From the NCBI RefSeq assembly GCF_000188255.1, contig NZ_GL831080.1, positions 988,708-1,025,015 of the forward strand: a DNA stretch of 36,308 bases, written 5' to 3'. The number at the start of each line of letters is the position of its first letter. The stretch's first letter is position 1. The position numbers and the translations under genes are program-made. Origin of the DNA: Actinobacillus ureae ATCC 25976 (GTDB taxonomy: Bacteria; Pseudomonadota; Gammaproteobacteria; Enterobacterales; Pasteurellaceae). Positions 7,628 to 17,720 of the stretch are shown one piece after another. The notes under the pieces were generated by a model. It was given only the letters and a program-made list of their open reading frames with translations. It did no database searches and was not told the DNA's origin.

Positions 7628-8710
7628 ATGAAAAAATTAGCGGGTTTATTTGCAGCAGGTTTAGCAACAGTTGCATTAACAGCGTGTAATGAAGAAAAGC
7701 CAAAAGCAGCTGAAACAGCGGCTCAACCGGCAGCAGCGGGAACAGTTCACCTTTATACTTGGACTGAATATGTGCCTGAAGGCTTGTTAGATGAATTCAC
7801 AAAGCAAACTGGTATCAAAGTAGAGGTTTCAAGCCTTGAATCTAACGAGACCATGTATGCGAAATTAAAATTACAAGGTAAAGACGGCGGTTACGATGTT
7901 ATCGCACCTTCTAACTACTTCGTTTCAAAAATGGCGAAAGAAGGTATGTTAGCGGAATTAGATCACGCACAACTTCCGGTAATCAAAGAGTTAAACCAAG
8001 ATTGGTTAAACAAACCTTATGATCAAGGTAACAAATACTCTTTACCACAATTATTAGGTGCGCCGGGTATCGCATTTAACACGGCTGATTACCAAGGTGA
8101 TGTGTTCACGTCTTGGGGTGACCTATGGAAACCTGAGTTTGCCAATAAAGTACAATTATTAGATGACGCACGTGAAGTATTTAACATTGCGTTATTAAAA
8201 TTAGGTAAAAACCCTAATACAACCAATCCGGAAGAGATCAAAGCGGCTTACGAAGAATTGAAAAAATTACGTTCGAACGTACTCTCTTTCACTTCTGATA
8301 ACCCAGCGAACTCATTTATTGCAGGTGAAGTATCTGTAGGTCAATTATGGAACGGTTCTGTACGTATTGCGAAAAAAGAACAAGCACCGGTAAATATGGT
8401 ATTCCCGAAAGAAGGTCCTGTGCTTTGGGTTGATACGTTAGCAATTCCAGCGAATGCGAAAAACAAAGAAAATGCGCATAAGTTAATCAACTACTTATTA
8501 AGCGCACCGGTTGCGGAAAAATTAACCTTAGAAATCGGTTACCCGACTTCAAACGTAGAAGCGTTAAAAACATTACCGAAGGAGATTACCGAAGATCCGG
8601 CAATCTATCCGACAGCTGAAGTGTTAAAAGCTGCACAATGGCAAGACGATGTAGGTGATGCAATCGAACTTTACGAAAAATATTACCAAGAGTTAAAAGC
8701 GGCGAAATAA
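7628..8710 (+). CDS. potD: Spermidine/putrescine-binding lipoprotein PotD
   Basis: The 360-residue protein is the periplasmic substrate-binding part of a polyamine ABC importer. A lipoprotein signal peptide is seen at residues 1-20 with lipobox LTAC, so Cys20 should be acylated and the protein tethered to the inner membrane. The mature part matches the PotD/PotF fold, with TWTEYVPEGLLDEF at the start and YDVIAPSNYFVSKM in the binding cleft region. An AACGGAGAA Shine-Dalgarno precedes the ATG. No potA, potB or potC genes are adjacent, so it is an orphan or second binding protein. Pasteurellaceae often carry two potD copies. It is followed by a strong terminator. Confidence 0.93.
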   Translation: MKKLAGLFAAGLATVALTACNEEKPKAAETAAQPAAAGTVHLYTWTEYVPEGLLDEFTKQTGIKVEVSSLESNETMYAKLKLQGKDGGYDVIAPSNYFVSKMAKEGMLAELDHAQLPVIKELNQDWLNKPYDQGNKYSLPQLLGAPGIAFNTADYQGDVFTSWGDLWKPEFANKVQLLDDAREVFNIALLKLGKNPNTTNPEEIKAAYEELKKLRSNVLSFTSDNPANSFIAGEVSVGQLWNGSVRIAKKEQAPVNMVFPKEGPVLWVDTLAIPANAKNKENAHKLINYLLSAPVAEKLTLEIGYPTSNVEALKTLPKEITEDPAIYPTAEVLKAAQWQDDVGDAIELYEKYYQELKAAK

Positions 8711-8732
8711 TTCGTTAGCTGAATAGATAAGT

Positions 8733-8763
8733 CCCTCGAGAAGTGATTTTCGAGGGCTTTTTC
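8733..8763 (+). terminator. Rho-independent terminator of potD
   Basis: A 10-bp stem (8733-8742 with 8747-8756, one G-T pair) around loop GTGA is followed by CTTTTTC. Confidence 0.9.
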
Positions 8764-8769
8764 ATTTTT

Positions 8770-8816
8770 ACAAGCGGTCTTATTTTACAAAATTTTTGCG
8801 AAAAACGACCGCTTGT
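8770..8816. repeat. Head-to-head pair of uptake signals before the MATE gene
   Basis: ACAAGCGGTC (8770-8779) and GACCGCTTGT (8807-8816) are exact inverted copies of the 10-bp uptake signal, with an AT-rich spacer. They form a possible second terminator after potD. Confidence 0.7.
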
Positions 8817-8854
8817 TGCCGTATAATAGCCTCCGTATTTTGAAAGAGGTAATT

Positions 8855-10246
8855 ATGAATCTGCAATGGCAAAAATATCCGGAAAACACACGTAAACTAT
8901 TTAAACTCACGCTGCCAATTTTTATTTCTCAACTTTCTGTTGCGGGCATGGGACTGGCTGATATTGTGATGGCGGGGCTGGTGAGTGATGATGATGTGTC
9001 GGCGATTGCGGTGAGTAATTCCATCTATTTCCCTCTCTTTTTATTTGTATTAAGTTTGCTTAATGCAATCACACCAACCGTTTCTTATTTAAACGGTTCG
9101 AATCAGCGTCATTTGATTGCCCACCAAATTCGTCAAGGTTTTTGGTTGGTTTGGGCGTGTGCAACTCCTTTGATTTTCGTGTTCCTAAACAGTCATTGGA
9201 TTTTAGACTATATGAATACACCGCAAGCTTTTTCGATTAAATCGCAACAATATTTAGCGATTATGGCAATCGGTGTGGTTCCGGCGCTATTGGCGGTCAA
9301 TTTGCGTTGTATGAATGAGGGTTTATCGAATCCGAAGCCTGCAATGCGTATCACTTTCTTAGGATTATTGCTGAATATTCCGCTTAATTATATTTTTATT
9401 TTTGGTAAGTTTGGATTGCCGGAAATGGGGGCAGTCGGTTGTGGCGTAGCGACAGCGATCGTGAACTGGGTCATGTTCTTGTTGTTATTCCATTACAGCT
9501 ACACTAATAAACCTCAGAAAGATATCGGCTTATTTAACCGTTGGTTTGAAATGCCAAGCGGTCAAACTTTGTTAAAAATTTGCAAGTTGGGTTTGCCGAT
9601 CGGCTTTGCGACTTTTACTGAAGTGATGTTGTTTTCAGCGTCCGCTTTACTGCTTTCGCCGCTCGGTTCACAAGTGGTGGCAAGCCATCAGGCGGCATTG
9701 CAAACCAGTTCTTTATTATTTATGATCCCGATGTCTTTCAGCATTGCGACCACGATTGTGGTAGGAAAAACCTTAGGGCAGAAACAAGTTGAAGAGGCAA
9801 AAATTATTAGCTATCACGCGCTGATTACCGGAGCGCTATTTGCGTTAGCGGCAGCGGTCGTGATTGTTATTTTAGATGAAGTTATTCCACTGGCATTTAC
9901 CAGTGATCCGGTTTCGATTGCAATTGCGGCGCATTTATTGTTGTTTGCAGCGGTATATCAAATTCCGGATTCGTTACAAGCGGTGGCAAACGGTATTCTG
10001 CGTGGCTATAAACATACCAAACCGATTTTATATGTCACGATGTTCTGTTATTGGGTGATTGGTATGCCGTTCGGCTATATTTTAGCGAGAACGGATTGGA
10101 TTGTTGAACCGATGGCGGCGGCAGGATTTTGGTTTATTTTCTGTGTCAGTTTAAGTATCGCTGCCGGTTTGTTAATTTACCAAATGCACAAAATTCAACA
10201 GGTTCCAGCGGATCAACTGTTAGCAAAATTAGAACGCATTAAATAA
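8855..10246 (+). CDS. mdtK: MATE-family multidrug efflux protein (MdtK/NorM type)
   Basis: The 463-residue inner-membrane transporter belongs to the MATE family, which exports cationic drugs and dyes in exchange for Na+ or H+. About twelve hydrophobic segments are visible. The N-terminal pattern LTLPIFISQLSVAGMGLADIVMAG and the repeated half with LGLPIGFATFTEVMLFS are typical of NorM. The frame is open upstream to 8813. I chose the ATG at 8855 because AAAGAGGT lies 5 bases before it and the N-terminus then matches the family. It ends 22 bases before recB, so the two may be co-transcribed. Confidence 0.93.
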   Translation: MNLQWQKYPENTRKLFKLTLPIFISQLSVAGMGLADIVMAGLVSDDDVSAIAVSNSIYFPLFLFVLSLLNAITPTVSYLNGSNQRHLIAHQIRQGFWLVWACATPLIFVFLNSHWILDYMNTPQAFSIKSQQYLAIMAIGVVPALLAVNLRCMNEGLSNPKPAMRITFLGLLLNIPLNYIFIFGKFGLPEMGAVGCGVATAIVNWVMFLLLFHYSYTNKPQKDIGLFNRWFEMPSGQTLLKICKLGLPIGFATFTEVMLFSASALLLSPLGSQVVASHQAALQTSSLLFMIPMSFSIATTIVVGKTLGQKQVEEAKIISYHALITGALFALAAAVVIVILDEVIPLAFTSDPVSIAIAAHLLLFAAVYQIPDSLQAVANGILRGYKHTKPILYVTMFCYWVIGMPFGYILARTDWIVEPMAAAGFWFIFCVSLSIAAGLLIYQMHKIQQVPADQLLAKLERIK

Positions 10247-10268
10247 TGATTGAATATTGAGTGAAATA

Positions 10269-13200
10269 ATGAAACCCCTTTCTCCGATTGAACTGCCGCT
10301 AAATTGTACCGCATTAATTGAAGCGTCCGCCGGTACCGGCAAAACATTTACCATGGCGAATTTATATTTGCGTTTGCTACTAGGAATTGGTTGTGCACCT
10401 TTAACGGTTGAACAAATCTTGGTGGTAACTTTTACTAAAGCGGCAACCGAAGAATTACGTGATCGTATTCGTAAAAACATCAAAGCTTGTTGTACTTTTT
10501 TACAAGAGTACGATGCGGAAAAATCCTATGATGCCAATGATTTCTTCTTCCAATTAGGTCAGCAGATTGAAAGTGTGGAAGAGGCGATTCTACGTTTACG
10601 TATTGCCGAACGCGAGATCGATTTAGCCAGCATTTTTACCATTCACAGTTTTTGTCAAAAGATGCTGTTTCAATTTGCGTTTGATTCGGGGATGCGTTTT
10701 GACAGCGATTTGCAGCCGGATGAAAGCGATTTATTACTCCGTTTAAGTGAAGAAGTGTGGCGTGAAATGTTCTATCCGATGACGCTGACCGAAACGGCAG
10801 CGGTGGCGGAATATCTCTGCACGCCGGACAATGCTTTTGTGGCAATTCGTGCCTTTGTGTCTGCCGAATTACCGTCATTGTCGGATGAACAACATTGGTT
10901 GAATGGCGATCTCGCTGCTCATTTGGCTGCCTTACAGCATTTTTTAGCGGATGCTAAACAACATTGGTTAGCGCACGGAGAAGAAATCAGTCGCTTAATT
11001 GAAAGCGAATTAGCGAAAAAATATAAAACCGGTGAGAAAAAAGCACTTAATCGCCGTTCTTACCAAACTCGTTACTTAGAAAAATGGCGTGCTTTTGTAG
11101 ATGAATGGGCGGCAAGCTCGCTTTCCTATTTGCCGGAAGAACAGTTTGAACGCTTCTGTCAGGATTTTCTAAACGAAAAAGCGGAAGAGGGCGTAGAACC
11201 GTTAGTTCATCCGCATTTTGCAAAAAATCAGCAAATTTTGACCGCTTATCAACAGCAATTTGCGAATAAACAGAAGCCGTTATTGCTCTATCAATTCTTA
11301 CTCGCAGTGAGAACAAAGCTCGCAGATTATAAAGCGACGCATAGTGAGAAAAGTTTTAACGATATGCTCACTTTACTCAATCAGGCTTTAAAAGGTGAAA
11401 GGGGGGCAGCGTTAGCTGCTCAAATTCGCGCGCAATTCCCGTTTGCAATGATCGATGAGTTTCAAGATACCGATAAAGAGCAATATGAAATCTTCCACAA
11501 GATTTTTATGCAAGAAGCGCATACGAATCACGGATTTATTATGATCGGTGACCCAAAACAATCGATCTATAAATTCCGAGGTGCGGATATTTTCACTTAT
11601 TTGACCGCTTCTCAACAGGCGCAACAAAAACGCACGTTAGCTAAAAACTGGCGCTCGTTGCCACCAATTGTGAGCGCAACTAATCGCTTATTTGAATTTC
11701 CGGAAGCTGCTGAAAACAGTCCTTTCTTGTATCAAAGTATTCAGTTTCACTCGGTGGAAGCGAAAGCGAGCGAAGCTGAATTAATCGGCTCCGACTATGT
11801 AAATTGTTATCTACAAGCAAAATTTGATGAAAAATTAGCGGCAAAGCAATGTGCTTACCAAATTCAGCAGCAGCTTAAGCAAATGGAAGCGGGTGAATTT
11901 GGCTTAAAATTTGCCAATACTACGGAAGAGATTAATGCGTTTCAGGCAAAAGATATTGCAATTTTGGTGCGTAGCCACTCGCAAGCTACATTGATAAAAA
12001 GTGCATTAGCCGAACTGGGCATTCGTTCGGTATTTTTGTCGGAAAAAGAAAGCGTCTATCAATCGGAAACCGGTAAAGAATTATTGTGGGTGTTGTATGC
12101 CTGTTTAAATCCGTATCATCAACGCCATTTACTCAGTGCGTTAGGCACAACCCTTTGGGGGCTGTCAGCAACGGAGATTCATCAGCTCAAAAATAGCGAA
12201 TTACAGTGGGATCAACAGGTAGAGCGCTTTATTGCATATCAGCAAATTTGGCAACAACAAGGTATTTTACCGATGTTGCATAAGTTATTTATGCAAGAGG
12301 GAATTATTGAGCGCTTACGAGCTAACCCGCACGACAGTGATCGCCGCCTAACGGATTTATTGCATTTAACGGAATTACTACAAAATGCTATGCCGAGCTT
12401 AGAAAATGAATCGGCGTTAGTGCGTTGGTATGAACGTCAATTGGCAAAAATAGATAGCACGGAAGAGCATATTTTACGCTTAGAAAGTGAAGAAGAATTG
12501 ATTAAAATCGTGACCATTCATGGTTCAAAAGGTTTGCAATATCCGATCGTTTGGTTGCCGTTTATCGGTAAAAAAAATCAGGGTTATAAAGCAAGCAATT
12601 TGGCTATTTACCGTGATGAACAAGGGCAAGCACATTGGTATTTCGGTAAACCGTCAGAAGAAATTCAAGTATTGATGGATCGGGAAGAATTAGCTGAAGA
12701 TCTGCGTTTGCTTTATGTAGCGGTTACGCGAGCAGAATCACAGCTTAACTTGATTTTGCCGCAACGATTTGAAGACGGTTGGAATGCAGTGCATTATTTG
12801 CTGAGCAATGGTGAAATCGGTTTAGATAAAAGCTACAAAGCCGAAACCAGCACGCCGGATTATTTGCAACGAAAAGGGATTGGTTGCCAAGCGGTCGAAT
12901 TAGACGAAAAAATTGTAAATGATGAATGGCGACCGGCTCCGTTTGTGTCAGAGGCTTTATCCGCTTGTCATTTTTCCGGGCAGATTCAGCAGACGGGGTT
13001 AGTGACCAGTTTCAGTGCATTGCATCAACAACATGAATGGGCGATGCAACATCACACGGAATATAGTATGCTGAAAGCATTTGAGAATGCCGGACAAGAT
13101 TATGACCAGCAACAAGTGCTCGCGCCCGAAACTGATAATCTTTTTGCTTTGGATAATGAAGAAACAAATGCCTATTCGTCTTATCAATTTCCTCACAGCA

Positions 13201-13877
13201 CAAAGGTTGGCAATATTTTACATAGTTTCTTTGAATACAATGATTTCCAACAAGCGGTCGATTTTGAGCAAATTCTTACCATTTGCGAGCAGTTAGGTTT
13301 AGATGAAAACTGGCATGAACCATTACAAAAATGGTTCGAAAAGGTGCTTACAACGCCGTTTAGTGAGGCGGAATTTGCGCTAAAAGATGTTCCGATGACA
13401 AAACGTTTGAACGAATGGCAGTTTTATTTACGTTTAAAAAATTCGGACGGATTACGCAAGCTAAATCAATTGTTAAAGCAATATAGTGCGGTTTCGGCAA
13501 AATTACCTGAATTGAATTTACCTCAGCTGGAAGGCTATATCCGTGGTTTTGTTGATTGTATCGTACAAATGCATGGTAAATTTTATCTGATCGATTATAA
13601 GTCCAATTTCTTAGGTTATTTAGCACAAGACTATAGCCGACAAAATTTGGAAAAAACGATCGGGCAATATCGCTATGATCTGCAATATCTGCTTTATACA
13701 CTGGCGCTACATCGCTATTTACGAGTACGTTTGGGTGATCAGTATGAGTATGAGCGTGATTTTGGCGGCGTGGCATATTTATTCTTACGAGGAATGAACG
13801 GCACACCGAATAGCGGTGTATTTTTCGAAAAGCCTTGCAAGCAGTTAATCGAAGGTATGGATGAAATATTTGGTTAA
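10269..13877 (+). CDS. recB: Exodeoxyribonuclease V beta subunit RecB
   Basis: The 1202-residue RecB is the 3'-5' helicase and nuclease subunit of RecBCD, which processes double-strand breaks for RecA. Walker A SAGTGKT lies at residues 20-26, motif Ia TFTKAATEEL near 61, and motif II IDEFQDTD near 397. Helicase motifs with KIVTIHGSKGLQYP and LLYVAVTRA follow around residues 745-825. The C-terminal nuclease domain shows GYIRGFVDCI then YLIDYKSNFLG, giving the conserved D and DYK residues. A TTG at 10257 in frame would add four residues; I prefer the ATG at 10269. Neither has a strong Shine-Dalgarno. recC and recD are not in the window. Confidence 0.96.
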   Translation: MKPLSPIELPLNCTALIEASAGTGKTFTMANLYLRLLLGIGCAPLTVEQILVVTFTKAATEELRDRIRKNIKACCTFLQEYDAEKSYDANDFFFQLGQQIESVEEAILRLRIAEREIDLASIFTIHSFCQKMLFQFAFDSGMRFDSDLQPDESDLLLRLSEEVWREMFYPMTLTETAAVAEYLCTPDNAFVAIRAFVSAELPSLSDEQHWLNGDLAAHLAALQHFLADAKQHWLAHGEEISRLIESELAKKYKTGEKKALNRRSYQTRYLEKWRAFVDEWAASSLSYLPEEQFERFCQDFLNEKAEEGVEPLVHPHFAKNQQILTAYQQQFANKQKPLLLYQFLLAVRTKLADYKATHSEKSFNDMLTLLNQALKGERGAALAAQIRAQFPFAMIDEFQDTDKEQYEIFHKIFMQEAHTNHGFIMIGDPKQSIYKFRGADIFTYLTASQQAQQKRTLAKNWRSLPPIVSATNRLFEFPEAAENSPFLYQSIQFHSVEAKASEAELIGSDYVNCYLQAKFDEKLAAKQCAYQIQQQLKQMEAGEFGLKFANTTEEINAFQAKDIAILVRSHSQATLIKSALAELGIRSVFLSEKESVYQSETGKELLWVLYACLNPYHQRHLLSALGTTLWGLSATEIHQLKNSELQWDQQVERFIAYQQIWQQQGILPMLHKLFMQEGIIERLRANPHDSDRRLTDLLHLTELLQNAMPSLENESALVRWYERQLAKIDSTEEHILRLESEEELIKIVTIHGSKGLQYPIVWLPFIGKKNQGYKASNLAIYRDEQGQAHWYFGKPSEEIQVLMDREELAEDLRLLYVAVTRAESQLNLILPQRFEDGWNAVHYLLSNGEIGLDKSYKAETSTPDYLQRKGIGCQAVELDEKIVNDEWRPAPFVSEALSACHFSGQIQQTGLVTSFSALHQQHEWAMQHHTEYSMLKAFENAGQDYDQQQVLAPETDNLFALDNEETNAYSSYQFPHSTKVGNILHSFFEYNDFQQAVDFEQILTICEQLGLDENWHEPLQKWFEKVLTTPFSEAEFALKDVPMTKRLNEWQFYLRLKNSDGLRKLNQLLKQYSAVSAKLPELNLPQLEGYIRGFVDCIVQMHGKFYLIDYKSNFLGYLAQDYSRQNLEKTIGQYRYDLQYLLYTLALHRYLRVRLGDQYEYERDFGGVAYLFLRGMNGTPNSGVFFEKPCKQLIEGMDEIFG

Positions 13878-13890
13878 TGACACAGAGAAA

Positions 13891-13919
13891 AGGGCTACCG
13901 GTTGGTAGCCCTTATTTTT
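13891..13919 (+). terminator. Rho-independent terminator of recB
   Basis: A perfect 9-bp stem, AGGGCTACC (13891-13899) with GGTAGCCCT (13904-13912), has loop GGTT and is followed by TATTTTTG. It sits between convergent recB and nupC. Confidence 0.93.
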
Positions 13920-13973
13920 GTAAAAAAGAAAAGAAATTCGACCGCTTGTTTAGCTTAACGCTACACCGCTTAA

Positions 13974-15209
13974 TTAAATAAAGAAGCCAGTGATGGTTGC
14001 GCTCATTAAGTTTGCTAATGTACCGGCAATCACTGATTTTAAGCCAAGGCGAGCGATGTCTGAGCGGCGGTTTGGCGCCATACTACCGATACCACCGATA
14101 AGAATGGCGATTGCACTGAAGTTTGAGAAACCACATAAGGCAAAGGTAATAATCGCTTTGGTTTTGTCAGTTAACACCACCGCCGCATCCGGTTGTAGGT
14201 ATTTGGCAAATTCTAAATAGCCGACAAATTCGTTCACTGCTAATTTCATACCGATCATTTGACCTGCAATACCTGCTTCTTCCCATGGTACACCGATTAA
14301 GTAAGCAACCGGTTTAAATAAGTAACCAAGTAAGACTTGTAAGGTTAAACATTCAATACCGAATGTATTACCTAAACCGCCAATTAAGCCGTTTAACAAT
14401 GCAATCACCGCAATAAAGGCAATTAACATTGCACCAACGTTAAGTGCTAACATCATACCTGAACTTGCACCGTTTGCGAGTGCTTCCACCACATTGTGCG
14501 GTTGTTCAAGGTCAACACCTTCATCAATCGTATCTTTAAATTGCTCGGTTTGCGGATACATTAATTTCGCAAATAATAAACCTGCTGGAGCCGCCATAAA
14601 TGACGCAGCGATGAGGTAAGTAAGTGGCACGCCCATACCTGCATAACCCGCCATTACAGAACCTGCGATTGACGCTGTACCACCACATATAATCGCGAAT
14701 AATTCCGAATCGGTCATTTTGTTGATAAACGGTTTAACCACTAACGGTGCTTCTGTTTGACCAACAAAGATATTTGCCGCTGTAGACATGGATTCCGCTT
14801 TAGATGTGCCAAGCGCTTTTTGTAAGCCTCCACCTAAAATTTTGATCACCCATTGCATTACACCGATGTAATACAACACAGAAATTAATGCAGAGAAGGA
14901 AATGATTACCGGTAATACTTTTACTGCAAAAATAAAGCCTAAATTACTCGGATCGGCTAAGTTACCAAAAACGAAAGCAATACCGTCATTACCGTAATTG
15001 ATAACGTTACTGATACAGTTTACCGCAGCTAATAATGCATTGCGACCTGCTGGCACGTATAGAATAAGCGCAGCAAAACAGATTTGAATAGCTAACGCCT
15101 CAAATACGGTACGGAAGTTGATGGCTCGCCGGTTATTGGAAAAGAGTAAGCCTATTGCCAGTAACACGAAGATACCGATAACACTCATTAATGTACTCAT
15201 ACTAAGCAC
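13974..15209 (-). CDS. nupC: Concentrative nucleoside transporter, NupC family
   Basis: The 411-residue inner-membrane protein belongs to the CNT family, which imports nucleosides with a cation. Hydrophobic segments fill the sequence. The central family pattern [13 protein letters not shown] (near residue 150) is clear, as is [29 protein letters not shown] in the second part. The GAGGTG Shine-Dalgarno sits 6 bases before the ATG. It starts 24 bases after the end of yjjW on the same strand, so it is probably the third gene of a yjjI-yjjW-nupC operon. Unlike its two upstream neighbours it is intact. Confidence 0.94.
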   Translation of the reverse strand: MLSMSTLMSVIGIFVLLAIGLLFSNNRRAINFRTVFEALAIQICFAALILYVPAGRNALLAAVNCISNVINYGNDGIAFVFGNLADPSNLGFIFAVKVLPVIISFSALISVLYYIGVMQWVIKILGGGLQKALGTSKAESMSTAANIFVGQTEAPLVVKPFINKMTDSELFAIICGGTASIAGSVMAGYAGMGVPLTYLIAASFMAAPAGLLFAKLMYPQTEQFKDTIDEGVDLEQPHNVVEALANGASSGMMLALNVGAMLIAFIAVIALLNGLIGGLGNTFGIECLTLQVLLGYLFKPVAYLIGVPWEEAGIAGQMIGMKLAVNEFVGYLEFAKYLQPDAAVVLTDKTKAIITFALCGFSNFSAIAILIGGIGSMAPNRRSDIARLGLKSVIAGTLANLMSATITGFFI

Positions 15210-15233
15210 CTCATAAAAAAATAAAAAGTTAAA

Positions 15234-16031
15234 TTAATAAATCGTGACAATTTTTGTAATGCCGCATGATTTAGCAAATGCAGCTAATTCATCTGTTTGT
15301 TCAATTGTAGGAACAAACGGTTTAAGCCCTTCTTCATCCCGTACGCCTTTGGTATGTACTCGAATAATTTTTAGCAGCACATCAGGATAATCAGCGAGCA
15401 GTACAGCAACTTTTTTAATTAATGCTTTAGCATCAAAAAAGTCATTTACATAAACCAATCTGATTTCTTCCACTTTACCAAGCGGTAATAATTTGGCTAA
15501 ATTTTGCAAATTACGTTGTAGGTTTTCCGGTTTGATATGATTAATCGTTGGAATGATTTGTTCCAGCACTTTTCCTTGCTGATTTTTGCGATCAAAGCTG
15601 AGTGTCTGTAAGCCTTCGCCATCACCTTTTAGATCAAATAAAAATTTATCGGTAACCTGAATTAACGGCTCAATTGTTTCATAATCAAAAAAGCCGCTAC
15701 TATCTAAATAACAAGTCAGCCCTTGCTGTTTAAGCGTTTCGAATAACAGTACTAACTTTTTGTGATGGATGGTTGGCTCGCCGCCGGAAACCGTTACGCC
15801 TCAAATAAACAGCACAGCATCCATCACTTGCTCGTACAAGTATTGCAAACTGACTTGTTTTGCTTCCGGCGTATGACGGGGAATAGTTTCCGGATTATGG
15901 CAATACAGGCAATTTAGTTTGCAACCTTGTAGGAAAATACTGGTGCGATTACCCTGCCCTTCTACATTCGAGAACGGAATAATGCGGTGTAACGGCACCA
16001 GAATATCGGATAACGCCGGCATCTTATTCAT
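15234..16031 (-). pseudogene. yjjW: Glycyl-radical enzyme activating protein YjjW, interrupted by a stop codon
   Basis: The reading frame encodes a radical SAM activase of about 265 residues. The CX3CX2C iron-sulphur motif is seen as CKLNCLYC near residue 40, after IIPFSNVEGQG. An in-frame TGA at 15801-15803 (codon 77) interrupts the protein just before GVTVSGGEPT, the SAM-binding GGE motif. The rest, to the stop at 15234, stays in the same frame and matches YjjW. The truncated product would lack most of the barrel. The ATG at 16031 overlaps the end of yjjI (ATGAATAA), typical of translational coupling. Its partner yjjI is also broken. Decay is more likely than recoding. Confidence 0.87.
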
Positions 16032-17568
16032 TTGCGCTAACGTTTTCTTTATCTCGTAATTGGCGGTCAAAGACTTTGGCACAATCATCCGTGCCTACGC
16101 CGTACCAAGTGGTATCACGTAGAACCGTTTCACCTTTGCGATAACGTTCTACTTCACTTTTCTTAACTAAGTAACCGGTAACACGAATTAAATCAGTATT
16201 TTTGAGATAAGTCGTGATATAGTGATAACCGTTGGCAAACGAACCGTCAATAATATCGACTACCGCATCCAAATGGTCGGTATAAGTCTAGTCGAACGCA
16301 AATAAGTCACCTGTTCCGGACGGGAAATATTTGTGGAATGGCGCCGATTGTTTTAAATGCGCCAATAAGGTTGGCTCTTCACCGACACGAATACGGTGTG
16401 CCGGTGTATTCATTTTATCTTCGGCGTGATTACTTGCCCCAACTTGTGCGTGTAATAAGTATTGGTTATTGGTGCGTTCTACATATAAGCCTTGATGTGC
16501 ATCGTTGATTTCTTTCAACTTATCCATAATTAAGGTCGCAATTTCATCGCCTCGTTTACTTTGGCCGAAGGTTTCGTTTAAGCCTTCTTTTTGTAAGAGG
16601 TGATTTGTCGCATCGGCTAAGCCGACAATCGCAATCATACTGGTGAAATTCGTGCGTTTAATAAAGCCTTCTTTCACAAGGAAATCAGTTTCAAAGAAAT
16701 TACTTTCTTCTACAAGGAACTTATGACGTTTATCCATCGTTGAAAGAGCGAGTTTGGCTACTTTCGGTAATAACTCATTAACCATTTCATCTACACTGTT
16801 ACAGGCACGGCCGATAGTCCCTAAACGTAAGCGGGTTAGGGGATAAGCACCGCCGCACTCTGGTAAGGCGTTGTAACAGCTTGCGATACCGTAATCCTCG
16901 CCTAAGTCGGAAATATAATAAGCATCGTTAGCGAAAGACGGTTTAGAAACCAGTAAGCAAGCTTTTGCCGCAAGCTCGGTAAATTCACGAAAGGTTTTGG
17001 TTTTGTCGTAACGAATACTCATATTTGGGGTCGGATTCTCCAGCTCAATCACCGCTTTAAGGATCAAACGACCGGCTTTGGTGTCATAAGGACCAACATT
17101 CGCATGACAGAAAGAATCAGGTACGGTTTTATCAATATGATTTAAGAAACGTTTGATTTTGATATAGTCTTGTTCTTCATCGGTAATGAACGGATCGAGT
17201 AATACGTCTAAGCGACCGATATAAACCGGGTAGGTGGTAATAGACGGCACGTGAGAATAGATAATGAGTAAACCGTCTAATGCTTCATCAAGGGTGGCTG
17301 GCGGCGGTAAATCTAAAAATTTACAGCCTTTTTGGATATAAACATTATAATCCAGCAAAATGTAACGAGGACGATAAATGGCATAGCCTTCATTAAGATC
17401 GCAGATCATTTGGTTTTCGATATATTGCCATTCTTCTTCGGTGTGACCCAATAATTCGGTAGGATTAAATAGGCGCTCGGCAATGTTTCCGAAGATCATT
17501 AATTTTTGATGATAGGTGAGCGAATTTGATTTAACCGTATCTAAAATATCTTATAATGAAGATTGCAT
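16024..17568 (-). pseudogene. yjjI: Glycyl radical enzyme YjjI, interrupted by two stop codons
   Basis: The full frame from ATG 17568 spans 515 codons, close to E. coli YjjI (about 516 residues, function uncertain). Codon 6 is TAA (17551-17553) and codon 427 is TAG (16288-16290). Between them lies the glycyl radical enzyme barrel, with ASCYNALPECGGAYPLTR near residue 235, including the likely active-site Cys. After the TAG comes the radical loop DLIRVTGYLVKK, whose RVTGY Gly would carry the radical. A start at the ATG at 17499 would bypass the first stop but still lose the radical loop. In-frame CAA and CAG would be natural ancestors of both stops. YjjW, its activase, overlaps its 3' end. Confidence 0.88.
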
Positions 17569-17660
17569 ATTATAGTCTCAAGTGAATCAGGAGATTTAGG
17601 CTATATTGTACGGATTTGCTCAAAAAAATACTGTGAAATAGATCTCAATTTTCGATTTCG

Positions 17661-17700
17661 AAAAAAACAAAAGCACCAAAAATGACTGGTTTTTGGTGCT
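17661..17700 (-). terminator. Terminator of lnt
   Basis: An 11-bp perfect stem, AGCACCAAAAA (17672-17682) with its complement at 17690-17700, has a 7-base loop. On the minus strand it is followed by TTTTGTTTTTTT. It separates lnt from yjjI. Confidence 0.92.
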
Positions 17701-17720
17701 TTCTTCAACAAACAAGCGGT

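Noticed and set aside
13360-13806. 148-codon open frame antisense to the recB nuclease domain
   Set aside because: The translation has no recognisable domain, and the opposite strand carries the conserved RecB DYKS motif. It is a shadow frame.
15801-15803. TGA in yjjW, or the two in glpK, as selenocysteine codons
   Set aside because: None falls at a known Cys/Sec catalytic position, I see no SECIS-like hairpin directly after, and the same genes also carry TAG or TAA.
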